Shown: one piece after another, positions 54,901 to 63,754 of the stretch | How positions within the stretch are numbered: position 1 is the stretch's first letter | Layout: each line of letters opens with the position of its first letter | Made by a program: the position numbers and the translations under genes | Source of the DNA: an uncultured Ruminococcus sp. | GTDB taxonomy: Bacteria; Bacillota; Clostridia; Oscillospirales; Acutalibacteraceae | Direction: 5' to 3' | DNA: 64,000 nt | Assembly (NCBI GenBank): GCA_902786345.1 | Contig: CADACB010000004.1 | Location: forward strand, 1-64,000 | Notes under the pieces: generated by a model | Database searches by the model: none | What the model saw: the letters and a program-made list of their open reading frames with translations, nothing else | What the model was told of the DNA's origin: nothing

Positions 54901-56421
54901 ATGAAAAAGAACACATTTAGAAAAGCGGGAGTTGCTGTCCTCACAATGGCAATGCTTCTCTCAACAGGTGCACTTTCTGCGGTAAACGTAAGTGCGGCTG
55001 ACGAATCAATAACTGTTGCAGCTTCAACAGGACTTAAAGCAGGCGATAAGGTTCGCGTTTATCAGGTTGCAGGTATGAATGCAAGCAATAAGTGGGAGTG
55101 GAAAAACGGCTTCGGCAGTGTTACAGGCGTTCCCACAAAGGTTTCTGATATTAAGGATTATGATAATGATGCAACAGAAGCTTTTGCTAACCTTCTTGCA
55201 AAGAACGTATCAGGCAAAACCTTCACAAGTGGTTCTGTAGGCACAGCTGTAAGCGTATCAAGAGGATATTATCTTGTAATTGCTGCTCCGAGTGAAGCAG
55301 GCAAGATTGCTCAGCCGATGCTTATTGAAGTTGGTGATGATGCCAGGGTTACAATCAGCAACACAAAGGTTTCAACCATCACACTTGATAAGACAATTAC
55401 AGCAGTAACAAAGGGCGGTACAGTTAAGACCGGCGGTAAGTCAGCACAGGCTGAGAAGGGTGCTGTAGTTACTTATAGACTCGCAGCTCAGATCCCTGAG
55501 TATGATGACGGTGTTACAGCTGCTGATGTTCAGGATTATGTACTTAAGGATAAGTGTGACGCTACACTTACTATAGATACAGATTCTATTAAATCATTCG
55601 TTGCTGCAACAAAGGATGCTGCAACAGGTACTGCAAAGGGTACTGTTTCAGGTGCTTCTGCAACAGGCTTTACAGTAACAATGTCAGGTAACGATGTTCT
55701 TTCTAATGCAAAGAATTATCTTATAGTTACATTTAATGCAACTGTAGGAGATGATCCTACAATAGCTCAGGGCAAGACAGACCGTACTGATGCCAACAAG
55801 AACGACGCTGAGGTTACATACGGCAATAACTTTACAACCGGCGGCAAGAGCGATACAGACGGCGACGGTGATATTGATGAAGATGATGAGCAGCCTAAGC
55901 TTGAGGATTATGCAGATGTTTATGCATCAGCAGTTCTTGTAAATAAGTTTAAAGAGGACGGCACAACTGTATTCCCGAATGTTAAGTTTGAGCTTCACAA
56001 GGATACAGCAACAGGTGAGAAGGTTGCTTCTGCAAGCGGTACTGATCTGACAGATGCAAACGGTCAGATATATTTCAAGGGTCTTGATGCTGGTACATAC
56101 GTACTCGTTGAGGTAAAGACAAACGCTACTAAAGACTATAAGACACTCGATCCTATTACAATCGAAGTTACAAACACAGGCAGCGACAGTGTATTCTCTG
56201 CAACAGCAAACGGTTCAGCTCTTACACTTTCAGCTAACAATGATTACAACGGCGGTAAGGTTACAGCTTTTGCTGATAATATCACTAACGAGAAGCTCGA
56301 GACACTTCCTGCAACAGGTGGTATCGGTACATATATCTTCACAATTGGCGGTGCAGCAATCGTTCTTCTTGCCGGAGCATTGTTCGTAGTATATATGAAG
56401 AAAAGAAGAGTTGAGGAATAA
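54901..56421 (+). CDS. Major pilin subunit (SpaA type, LPATG)
   Basis: A 506-residue pilin. A signal peptide (1-33, ending VSAAD), beta-rich pilin domains and a C-terminal Cna-B-type domain (LDAGTYVLVEVKTNAT as an E-box) are visible. The LPATG sorting signal (469-473), a membrane helix and the KKRRVEE tail follow. YADVYASAVLVNKF (about 340-353) is the likely pilin-motif lysine. Residues 318-329 (DTDGDGDIDEDD) form a DxDxDGxIxxxD calcium-type loop. GGAGG lies 9 nt before the ATG. The two class C sortases that follow should polymerise it through lysine-Thr bonds. Confidence 0.92.
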   Translation: MKKNTFRKAGVAVLTMAMLLSTGALSAVNVSAADESITVAASTGLKAGDKVRVYQVAGMNASNKWEWKNGFGSVTGVPTKVSDIKDYDNDATEAFANLLAKNVSGKTFTSGSVGTAVSVSRGYYLVIAAPSEAGKIAQPMLIEVGDDARVTISNTKVSTITLDKTITAVTKGGTVKTGGKSAQAEKGAVVTYRLAAQIPEYDDGVTAADVQDYVLKDKCDATLTIDTDSIKSFVAATKDAATGTAKGTVSGASATGFTVTMSGNDVLSNAKNYLIVTFNATVGDDPTIAQGKTDRTDANKNDAEVTYGNNFTTGGKSDTDGDGDIDEDDEQPKLEDYADVYASAVLVNKFKEDGTTVFPNVKFELHKDTATGEKVASASGTDLTDANGQIYFKGLDAGTYVLVEVKTNATKDYKTLDPITIEVTNTGSDSVFSATANGSALTLSANNDYNGGKVTAFADNITNEKLETLPATGGIGTYIFTIGGAAIVLLAGALFVVYMKKRRVEE

Positions 56422-56478
56422 TATCTGACGCTCGATGATTCTCCTATAACCTTAAATCTGCTCTTGCTTGCAGGAGCA

Positions 56479-56524
56479 GGTTTTCCAAAGTGTTTGGTCA
56501 GCTGAGCAAGCACTTTGGAAAACC
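56479..56524 (+). promoter_or_regulatory. Perfect 14-bp hairpin between major pilin and sortase
   Basis: GGTTTTCCAAAGTG (56479-56492) pairs with CACTTTGGAAAACC (56511-56524) around an 18-nt loop. No T-run follows; the sortase ribosome site begins 4 nt later. It probably protects the pilin mRNA end or limits read-through, giving much pilin and little sortase. Confidence 0.8.
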
Positions 56525-56542
56525 AATGAAAGGAATTTTTAC

Positions 56543-57550
56543 TTGAAACTCACTAAAAAGAAACGCTTCTGGATAGTTATAGTAATTGGCGTTTTGTATT
56601 TTGCCGGTGTAGCTATGGTCATATATCCCATGGTGGGTAATATCTACTCGATGTCAACCTCACGTTCCGTAATTAAGGACTATGAAAAGACAGTAGAAAA
56701 TATGTCGGATGGTGAAATTGAAAATAAATTCAGACTCGCAGACGAATATAATACAATGCTTGCCAACGGAAGTTATGATGAAGCACTATCTAAATCTCTG
56801 AATGCCGAAAATGGAATTATGGGTTATGTCGAAGTTCCAACACTTAACATATATCTGCCTATCTATTACAGCACAGACAAGGATGTGCTGCTTAAGGGCT
56901 GCGGATGGCTTTTGAGAACCTCTTTGCCGGTGGGAGGAATAAACACTCATAGTGTTATTTCCGGACATACCGGTTTGCCATATGCTGAGATGTTTACTAA
57001 GCTTGATAATATAAAAAAAGGTGATATGTTCTACCTCAGAATACTGAATAAGACATTTTGCTATAAAGTCGATGAAATTGAAACAGTTGACCCGGGAAGA
57101 ACGGAGTTGCTGCATATAGTTGATGGTAAGGATTATGCAACGTTACTCACATGTACTCCCTACGGCATTAATGATAAGCGCTTGCTTGTCAGAGGTGAAC
57201 GTGTTGAGTATTCAGAGATTGAGAGCAATGAGGCTGAGAATGTACTGACAAATATGTACAATGACCAAAAAGCTGACGCAGGGCTTAGTGAACAGATAAG
57301 AGGTCAGACTTTGGTGATTGTTGCAATTTCGCTTGTTTCTATACTTCTTTTTGCAGCTGCTTGTGTGTGGCTAAGACTAAGTACGAAGGCTGAAAAAGTC
57401 AAAGCAAAGTATGATTACAAAGAACAGTCTCGTGTCTCTGATGAAACCGACAGTGGTTCCGATGACGGTGCTGAGATTTTATCTCAGGTAGATGCCGAAG
57501 AAGAGGCTGCAGGAAAACCGGAGGATGAAAATGTCGAAAAAGAAAAGTAA
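56543..57550 (+). CDS. Class C sortase 1
   Basis: A 335-residue pilin-polymerising transpeptidase. TTG start with AAAGG 8-9 nt before it; a longer frame from 56468 would run through the hairpin. N-terminal membrane helix (about residues 10-30), the sortase fold with His142 (SGHTGLP), Cys204 (LLTCTPYG) and Arg213 (KRLLVRG), and a C-terminal helix with an acidic tail, as usual in class C. It cleaves LPxTG-type signals and joins pilins to the next pilin lysine. Its end overlaps sortase 2 by 20 nt. Confidence 0.93.
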   Translation: MKLTKKKRFWIVIVIGVLYFAGVAMVIYPMVGNIYSMSTSRSVIKDYEKTVENMSDGEIENKFRLADEYNTMLANGSYDEALSKSLNAENGIMGYVEVPTLNIYLPIYYSTDKDVLLKGCGWLLRTSLPVGGINTHSVISGHTGLPYAEMFTKLDNIKKGDMFYLRILNKTFCYKVDEIETVDPGRTELLHIVDGKDYATLLTCTPYGINDKRLLVRGERVEYSEIESNEAENVLTNMYNDQKADAGLSEQIRGQTLVIVAISLVSILLFAAACVWLRLSTKAEKVKAKYDYKEQSRVSDETDSGSDDGAEILSQVDAEEEAAGKPEDENVEKEK

Positions 57551-58433
57551 GCTCAGACGGCGTCTTCCGCTGGTTGGAATATTTCTTTTGCTTGTAACAG
57601 GAATATGTTTTTTTATGTATCCGATGGTCGGTAATTGGTATACCGATTATACCTCAAGGGAGATTATACAAAAATATGATCGAACGATACAGGAGATGGG
57701 TGACGATGCGATCCATAAGCTTGAACGTCAGGCTGTGGATTATAACAAAGCACTTGCCCAAAAGGAGAAAAATAAAATATCCTCTGTTAACTATGATGAA
57801 CTTCTGACCGTTGCAGATTCTTTGGGATATATTGAGATTCCGAAAATCGGAGTTTATTGCCCGATCTTTCATGGACTGTCTGATGACGTTCTTCAAAAAG
57901 GCGTAGGACATATGGAGGGGACGTCACTTCCTGTCGGCGGCACAGATTCGCACTGTGTACTTGCCGGACACACCGGACTGCCGTCATCTAAGCTTTTTAC
58001 TGATCTTGATACACTTCAAGAGGGAGATTCGTTTTACATACACGTTCTTGATAAAGTGCTTAAATATCAGGTGGATAATATTTCGGTTGTTCTTCCGTAT
58101 GATTCTGATGGAATAGAGATAATCAAGGGTGAGGATTATGTTACCCTTATTACCTGTACACCTTATGGAATAAACGATCACCGTCTTTTGGTAAGAGGCA
58201 AGCGGGTACCCTATGAAACAAAGACTATGGAAACAGAAAAGGAATGGCCGCTTGTTAATTTTGAAACACGACAGCTGCCTGCACGTACCATTATGTGGTA
58301 TGGAGCTACAGGTGTTATAATTGGAGTTTTGATAGTCGTGATAGGCATTCTTGTTTTCCCGACCATCAAACGAAAAAGAAAACCGGAAAAGTCTGTTGAC
58401 AACAACAGCTATGACGATAATACTAAGCCTTGA
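57531..58433 (+). CDS. Class C sortase 2
   Basis: A 300-residue class C sortase, paralogous to the preceding one. ATG at 57531 has GGAGG 6 nt before it, inside the end of the previous gene. N-terminal helix (about 15-33), His147 (AGHTGLP), Cys209 (LITCTPYG) and Arg218 (HRLLVRG), and a C-terminal helix with a basic then acidic tail. Two class C sortases in one operon usually divide the work: one for pilin polymerisation, one for ancillary pilin incorporation or the terminal one. Confidence 0.93.
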   Translation: MSKKKSKLRRRLPLVGIFLLLVTGICFFMYPMVGNWYTDYTSREIIQKYDRTIQEMGDDAIHKLERQAVDYNKALAQKEKNKISSVNYDELLTVADSLGYIEIPKIGVYCPIFHGLSDDVLQKGVGHMEGTSLPVGGTDSHCVLAGHTGLPSSKLFTDLDTLQEGDSFYIHVLDKVLKYQVDNISVVLPYDSDGIEIIKGEDYVTLITCTPYGINDHRLLVRGKRVPYETKTMETEKEWPLVNFETRQLPARTIMWYGATGVIIGVLIVVIGILVFPTIKRKRKPEKSVDNNSYDDNTKP

Positions 58434-58456
58434 ATGGCTTGTTTGGAGGACCATTT

Positions 58457-59530
58457 ATGAAAAAATTATTTTCAGGCAGAATATTAGCATTGATTATGAT
58501 GATGTGCGTTGTGTGCAGCAATTTTATTACCGCATCTTCATTGCCGGAGGAGGATGCTGCAGATGGATCGATTGAAGTAAAGGTTGTTGATTTTGCAGAA
58601 AAAACACAACTTGATCTTTATAAAGTTGCATCACTTAATGAAAAGTCACAGTATGATCTTTTCGATGAATATAAGGATTCCGGTGCAGATCTTTCAGATC
58701 TGAATGTTGCATCCAAATCCCAGCTTGCAGCAGAAAAACTCACTGAGTATGCCGTAAAGCTTGAACCTGAAAAGTCGGCTCTTGTTGATTCGGACGGTTT
58801 AGCTGTATTTAATGAAGTAGAAGCCTCGAATATTCTCTATCTTATTTGTCAGAAAAACAATGAGGAAATAATATCCATAAGTCCTATGCTTGTTCTTCTT
58901 CCTTATTATGACGATAATGAGGAAATGCACAAAACGGCAGCTATCGATGCTAAGTATACAGACAACAGAAAAGAATCCAAGGGTGCAATCATTCTGAATA
59001 AGACTGATGATAAAAACAGTCCTCTGGCTGATGCAGTTTTTAAGTTTGAAAAAAAAGTGTATTCTACAGATACAGTTTCAAATTCTGATAATAAAGATCA
59101 GTATGTTTGGGAGACAGTTTCCGAAGCTCTTGTGACGGATAAGAATGGTCAGCTTGTTGCTGAACAGCTTCCACTTGGTGAGTATCGTTTTACTGAAACC
59201 AAAGCACCAAAGGGTTATATTCTTGACAGCACTCCTTATGACGTTGTTGTAAAGAGTGAGGCTACGATTAGAGTGGAAAATAATAAATATGTTCCGGATG
59301 GGGGCACTCCGGTAATTATTACGGTTGTTAATAATCCTGTTCCGGTTGAAAGTTCAATAGTGAGTGAGCCGCCTTCTTCAGTTCCTCCTACCCCTGACAA
59401 ACCTGTTGTAACAGGTGAGGATATAGCAAAATTCATCATAATTGGTGTTATAGTTGCAGTTTCGCTTGTTGCTGTTATCCTTCTTTTCGTACTCGGAAGA
59501 AAGAAAAAGGACGACGATGATACGGAATAA
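58457..59530 (+). CDS. Accessory/basal pilin with atypical VVTGE sorting motif
   Basis: A 357-residue secreted protein with a signal peptide (about 1-30), a beta-rich domain and a Cna-B/SpaA-type domain (GAIILNKTDDKNSPLADAVF, with E-box YRFTETKAPKGYIL). A Pro/Ser-rich linker follows (SSVPPTPDKP), then PVVTGE (316-321), a membrane helix and an RKKKDDDDTE tail. The canonical LPxTG is replaced by VVTG, and the charges after the helix are mixed. GGAGG lies 8 nt before the ATG. Last gene of the operon; its position and form suggest the basal pilin linked to the wall. Confidence 0.85.
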   Translation: MKKLFSGRILALIMMMCVVCSNFITASSLPEEDAADGSIEVKVVDFAEKTQLDLYKVASLNEKSQYDLFDEYKDSGADLSDLNVASKSQLAAEKLTEYAVKLEPEKSALVDSDGLAVFNEVEASNILYLICQKNNEEIISISPMLVLLPYYDDNEEMHKTAAIDAKYTDNRKESKGAIILNKTDDKNSPLADAVFKFEKKVYSTDTVSNSDNKDQYVWETVSEALVTDKNGQLVAEQLPLGEYRFTETKAPKGYILDSTPYDVVVKSEATIRVENNKYVPDGGTPVIITVVNNPVPVESSIVSEPPSSVPPTPDKPVVTGEDIAKFIIIGVIVAVSLVAVILLFVLGRKKKDDDDTE

Positions 59531-59544
59531 TTCATAATTATTAT

Positions 59545-59590
59545 CACAGAGGTATTTAATTATTAATGCCTCTGTGTTCTTTTTTTCGTC
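59545..59590 (+). terminator. Terminator of the pilus operon
   Basis: CACAGAGGTATT (59545-59556) pairs with AATGCCTCTGTG (59565-59576; one wobble), followed by TTCTTTTTTT. Confidence 0.9.
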
Positions 59591-59724
59591 AGATAGCTTA
59601 TTGTAAAATACATAATGTATGGTATCAGTGCAGGAAATAATATTAGTTAATATTAATATTGATTTTTAATACTGAAAGAGGTTATTATATTAGTGTATCT
59701 GATTTAAGCTTGAAAGGAAAAGTT

Positions 59725-60999
59725 ATGAGCTTTAATAATGAACATAATGATAAAATTGAAGTTGAAACAAATTCTGATCAGCCTACAGTTGAAGAGAATG
59801 ATATTGTTGTTTCAGACACAGCTGATTCAGAGAGTGAGATTGAAAAAAGAACTAACCCTGTAATAAAAAAGTTATGCTATTTCAGAGATGCGGTGACGGT
59901 GGATTTTGAAAAGCCATTTACATTTACTGATCAGCTTATTATCATGTTTGTAATTTTATTTATATCGTGTCTGCTGTTTGGATTTGTTTTTCTGGTAGCT
60001 CGTATGACGGGATCAGCAGGTGATGATGAATTCGCAGATGTGAATACGGAAAGTAATATTTCGACGGCAATATCTGATGAGCCTGAAGGTAATGTTGAAG
60101 AAGCTATGCAGTCGTCAGTGAATCGTTCTTCTGTGAGTGATGATGTGTCTGACAGCAGTACCTCGCAGGTTTCATCAAAAAAAGCTGAGGAAAAAACAAA
60201 GAGTGATCCGTTGTTCAATGAATGTGAGATACGGATTGAAAATTCAAAGAAAAGTGAAGGAATGTTGATCCTTGTAAACAAGGATTGCAGATGTGAAAGT
60301 GATGGAGAAAATGTTATCTCGTTGATGAAAACCGATAATATACATTATGATGTGACAGATGTAAATGTAAGCTTTGATAAGGATAAGGTCGTTTATCTTA
60401 ATAAAATGCTTGAAGACTTTTACAATATTTTCGGTGATACTGATATTATGATTGCCTGCGGATACAGGGGTTATGATATGCAGGCAAGGCTTTATAATCA
60501 GGAAATTGAAAATCTGGGAAGCGAAAGTGCTGAACTATGGGTTGCACCTCCGGGACACAGCGAACATCAGACCGGTCTGTCATTTGATTTCAATCTGAAT
60601 TTACAAAATGGTTCAGGCGGTATACAATACAGAGGTGAGGATGTATATTCGTGGCTTAATGACAATTGCTTCAAGTACGGTTTTATTGTGAGGTATATGC
60701 TTGGCAAAGAGAAAATTACAGGTTATGAGTATGAGCCTTGGCATTTTCGCTATGTTGGTGAAGCAGCAGCAACCTATATGTATAAAAATGAGCTTACCCT
60801 TGAAGAGTATCTGGATATAGTTCATACTCACAGTATAAAAGATCCCCTTATAATTGAGGGAGAAGATAATAAAAAATGGTGTGCTTATTATATTAAGGCA
60901 TCTACAGAAGATGAAACAACACTTACGGTGCCTTATGATCGTGATTATGAAATATCCGGCGATAATTACAGTGGGTTTATAATTACAGTTGAGCTATAA
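59725..60999 (+). CDS. D-alanyl-D-alanine carboxypeptidase, VanY/M15 family
   Basis: A 424-residue membrane-anchored peptidase. It has a cytoplasmic N-terminus (1-70), one helix (about 71-93), a Ser/Glu linker and a C-terminal M15B domain. CGYRGYDMQARLYNQ, GHSEHQTGLSFDF (zinc His and Asp) and EPWHFRYVG (catalytic Glu and His) are all in order. It trims the terminal D-Ala of peptidoglycan, which in sortase-rich cells also changes acceptor sites for pilus anchoring. AAAGGA lies before this ATG. It is downstream of the pilus operon after a terminator, so it is likely separate. Confidence 0.9.
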   Translation: MSFNNEHNDKIEVETNSDQPTVEENDIVVSDTADSESEIEKRTNPVIKKLCYFRDAVTVDFEKPFTFTDQLIIMFVILFISCLLFGFVFLVARMTGSAGDDEFADVNTESNISTAISDEPEGNVEEAMQSSVNRSSVSDDVSDSSTSQVSSKKAEEKTKSDPLFNECEIRIENSKKSEGMLILVNKDCRCESDGENVISLMKTDNIHYDVTDVNVSFDKDKVVYLNKMLEDFYNIFGDTDIMIACGYRGYDMQARLYNQEIENLGSESAELWVAPPGHSEHQTGLSFDFNLNLQNGSGGIQYRGEDVYSWLNDNCFKYGFIVRYMLGKEKITGYEYEPWHFRYVGEAAATYMYKNELTLEEYLDIVHTHSIKDPLIIEGEDNKKWCAYYIKASTEDETTLTVPYDRDYEISGDNYSGFIITVEL

Positions 61000-61080
61000 T
61001 CTGTGCTATTGTGGAATGCTTGTTTAGCCGACAAAGTAGCAGATTTGCCGTTTTTCTTTAAAACAAAAAGCTTGTATTTA

Positions 61081-61122
61081 AAAAATCCGATGGAATTTTG
61101 AATTCCATCGGATTTTTTTTAC
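61081..61122. terminator. Terminator, bidirectional
   Basis: A perfect 17-bp stem (61081-61097 with 61101-61117; core TCCGATGGAATT) with a 3-nt loop and an A/T-tract at each end. Confidence 0.93.
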
Positions 61123-61232
61123 ATGGTAATGATAAACTCCCTCCTTGTGATACAATGGTAAAGATTTGGACATCGCATTACCAAGATATAAGGAGGTTAT
61201 TAAGGAATTGAATTTTTTGGAAAGTAAATAAT
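61123..61232 (+). other. Possible decayed gene or insertion-sequence leader
   Basis: TACAAT-like -10 sequence (in TTGTGATACAATGG), inverted GGTAATG (61125-61131) and CATTACC (61168-61174), and a perfect AAGGAGG ribosome site (about 61190) followed by a start-like TTG and only seven codons (LNFLESK, stop). It looks like the 5' end of a lost gene. I cannot name the source. Confidence 0.4.
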
Positions 61233-61248
61233 CTTTTTGATTTTGCTC

Positions 61249-62097
61249 CTATAAAGAAACAACAGCGGAGATCTTGCTCACTGCTTGTTCGGCTTCCAGA
61301 GAGATAATTGATTCAACCTTGCCATTGTCACATAATTGGGCAGTTTCGGGATCTATCGGAAGCCTTGTCAGAATATCAATTCCATATTCATTAGCAACAT
61401 CATCAAGCTTGCTTTTGCCAAAAGGATAATGTTTTTTACCACAGTCCGGACATTTGAACCAACTCATATTTTCTACTATTCCAAGAATAGGTATATTCAT
61501 CATCTGTGCCATCCTTACAGCCTTTTCAACAATCATTGAAACAAGCTCCTGCGGAGATGTGACTATTACTATACCGTCAAGCGGAAGTGACTGAAAAACA
61601 GTAAGTGGTACATCGCCGGTTCCGGGCGGCATATCAACAAACATATAGTCAATATTATCCCAGACAACGTCCGTCCAGAATTGCTTTACTGTTCCGGCAA
61701 GTACCGGTCCTCTCCAGATAACCGGATCGGTTTCATTTTCAAGCAATAGATTGAGTGACATTACGTCTATTCCGGATGCTGTCTTTACCGGTATTATACC
61801 TTTTTCAGAGCCCATTGCACGTTCCTTGATCCCGAAGGCTTTAGGAATTGAAGGTCCTGTAATATCTGCATCCAGTATAGCTGTGTGATAGCCGTTTCTG
61901 TTGAACATAACGGCAAGCATTGATGTAACAAGTGATTTACCTACGCCGCCCTTTCCGCTGACAACTCCGATAACTTTTTTAACAGAGCTGTATTTATTGA
62001 GCTTCTCGGTCATATCACCCGGTGATTGTTCCCTTGAGGAACAGCTTGCCCCGCACGAATTACAGTCGTGAGTGCATCCTTCGATTGCTTCTGACAT
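61249..62097 (-). CDS. Mrp/NBP35 family iron-sulfur carrier ATPase
   Basis: A 282-residue ParA-like P-loop protein that carries and inserts Fe-S clusters. An N-terminal cysteine cluster (CTHDCNSCGASC, residues 8-19) and the deviant Walker A GKGGVGKS (about 48-55), then DADITGPSIPKAFG, a Walker B VDMPPGTGD and the C-terminal FKCPDCG pair (about 218-223), are the Mrp/NBP35 markers. The N-terminal cysteines place it close to NBP35-type forms. AAAGGA lies before the ATG. It follows the small membrane gene by 33 nt. Confidence 0.92.
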   Translation of the reverse strand: MSEAIEGCTHDCNSCGASCSSREQSPGDMTEKLNKYSSVKKVIGVVSGKGGVGKSLVTSMLAVMFNRNGYHTAILDADITGPSIPKAFGIKERAMGSEKGIIPVKTASGIDVMSLNLLLENETDPVIWRGPVLAGTVKQFWTDVVWDNIDYMFVDMPPGTGDVPLTVFQSLPLDGIVIVTSPQELVSMIVEKAVRMAQMMNIPILGIVENMSWFKCPDCGKKHYPFGKSKLDDVANEYGIDILTRLPIDPETAQLCDNGKVESIISLEAEQAVSKISAVVSL

Positions 62098-62130
62098 TTT
62101 TATTCATCCTTTCAGTTTTATGTATGATAA

Positions 62131-62706
62131 TTATTCATCACTGATACTTACGGTATCTTCTTTGTCTGTGATCTCCGTATCAGTTTCAACAATATCGGAA
62201 ACAGTTTTGTCTTTAATGTTTTCATCATCAAGTACCTCGGCATCATTCAGAACGTCTGTTTCTTCGGGAAGATCGGTACTGCTCACAGATTTTTTTGGTG
62301 ATTCGGATGTATTAAGCTCATAGCCGCTGAGAAAAGTATAAGGTATTCCATATCCGAGAACAACACCTGCAATATATAATAACTCACTCCGGCTGGTTAT
62401 CTGCTCATGATACGGAAGTCCTGGTGAAACAGATGCTATGATTATATAGAGTGCAGGAATAACCATAACTATAAGTGTAGAAGGAGAAAATCTCCATTTC
62501 TGCTTGCCGTCACCAACTCTTGTTGCATAGAACAGCATCAGACCGAAAAGTACAAATACTATTGCCGTACACAATTGTTTCATTGTTATGTTGTCAGCAA
62601 AGCTGTCATTTATGATTCCTGTAAAAAAATATGAGCATATCATAAATGCCGTTACAAGAAAAGCGGAAAACAGAAGATTGAATATATCAGTTTTTTTATT
62701 ATTCAT
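62131..62706 (-). CDS. Four-TM membrane protein with acidic tail
   Basis: A 191-residue protein I do not recognise. Hydrophobic segments are near residues 10-30, 44-61, 75-95 and 108-127. The C-terminal 65 residues are acidic and Asp/Glu/Thr/Ser-rich (DDENIKDKTVSDIVETDTEI). GGAGG lies about 12 nt before the ATG. It is upstream of the Mrp gene in the same direction. Confidence 0.72.
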   Translation of the reverse strand: MNNKKTDIFNLLFSAFLVTAFMICSYFFTGIINDSFADNITMKQLCTAIVFVLFGLMLFYATRVGDGKQKWRFSPSTLIVMVIPALYIIIASVSPGLPYHEQITSRSELLYIAGVVLGYGIPYTFLSGYELNTSESPKKSVSSTDLPEETDVLNDAEVLDDENIKDKTVSDIVETDTEITDKEDTVSISDE

Positions 62707-62833
62707 AAATAATATTACCTCCGTTGTTGGTATATATACACTGTATGTCTGTTTATTTAAACAATGCTTATTACAGACAAGCTATATTTTATCACTTATA
62801 TGCATTATATAATTTCAGAAAAGAAATATAAGT

Positions 62834-63754
62834 TTATTTTTTCTTTTTAGCAGCTAAACATATCCATCCTTTTTCCTCATACTGAGCAATAATTTCAAGT
62901 GTATCGGGTAACGCGGATAAAACATCGTCAAGTCTGGTGTCAATTATTCCGCTCATTATGTATATGGTTTTATCGTTCATAAGCTTTTCAATATCGCCTG
63001 AAAGCATAATTATTGCGTCGGCAACAATATTTGCAGTGATGATGTCATAGCAGCCGTCTGCCTTTTCTGCAAGATTTCCGTGTATTCCGGTGTAACGGTC
63101 AGATACACCGTTTCTTTCAGCATTCTCAACAGATGCTTTTACAGCTAACTCATCAATGTCGATACCTGTTGCAGAGCCTGCACCTAAAAGCAGGGCAGCA
63201 ACCGAAAGGATACCGCTGCCGCAGCCCACATCAAGCACTCTTGCACCCTTGAATGTGAATTTTTCCAGTGCTTCAAGGCAAAGGCGGGTTGTTTCGTGAG
63301 TGCCTGTGCCGAAGGCAAGACCGGGCTCGAGATTAAGTACAATTTTTCCGTCTGCGTCATAGTCGTCACGCCATACCGGACGAATCAGAAGCTTTTCACC
63401 AACGTTTATCGGATTGAAATATTTTTTCCAATTTTCAAGACAGCTTTCAACATCACACTTATCGGAATATAATTTATATCCGATATTTTCAGCATCAAAG
63501 CGCTCTTTCAGAAATGCAACAGCCTCAGCAGGATTAGACTCAGGACTTATGTATATGTGAATTTTAGCCTTTGTTCTGTCCTGCTTAAGAAGTTCTTCAT
63601 CGATAAGATCAATATTTGCGATTTCAAGAACCTCTTGTTCAAGGTTAGAATAGTCTTCAATATAAATACCATATGGTACAGTCATATGTGCTATATTTTC
63701 GGCAGCGTCAAGTTCGGAGGAGTTTACCTCAGCAATTATTTCAGTCCAGTCCAT
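62834..63754 (-). CDS. prmA: Ribosomal protein L11 methyltransferase
   Basis: Methylates lysines and the N-terminus of ribosomal protein L11. The 306-residue protein has an N-terminal substrate-binding domain (MDWTEIIAEVNSSELDAAENI) and a C-terminal methyltransferase domain: LEPGLAFGTGTHETTRLCL, motif I VLDVGCGSGILSVAALL (about 173-189), and NIVADAIIML. AAAGGAAAA lies before the ATG, inside the end of the next gene, which overlaps by 14 nt. Confidence 0.95.
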   Translation of the reverse strand: MDWTEIIAEVNSSELDAAENIAHMTVPYGIYIEDYSNLEQEVLEIANIDLIDEELLKQDRTKAKIHIYISPESNPAEAVAFLKERFDAENIGYKLYSDKCDVESCLENWKKYFNPINVGEKLLIRPVWRDDYDADGKIVLNLEPGLAFGTGTHETTRLCLEALEKFTFKGARVLDVGCGSGILSVAALLLGAGSATGIDIDELAVKASVENAERNGVSDRYTGIHGNLAEKADGCYDIITANIVADAIIMLSGDIEKLMNDKTIYIMSGIIDTRLDDVLSALPDTLEIIAQYEEKGWICLAAKKKK

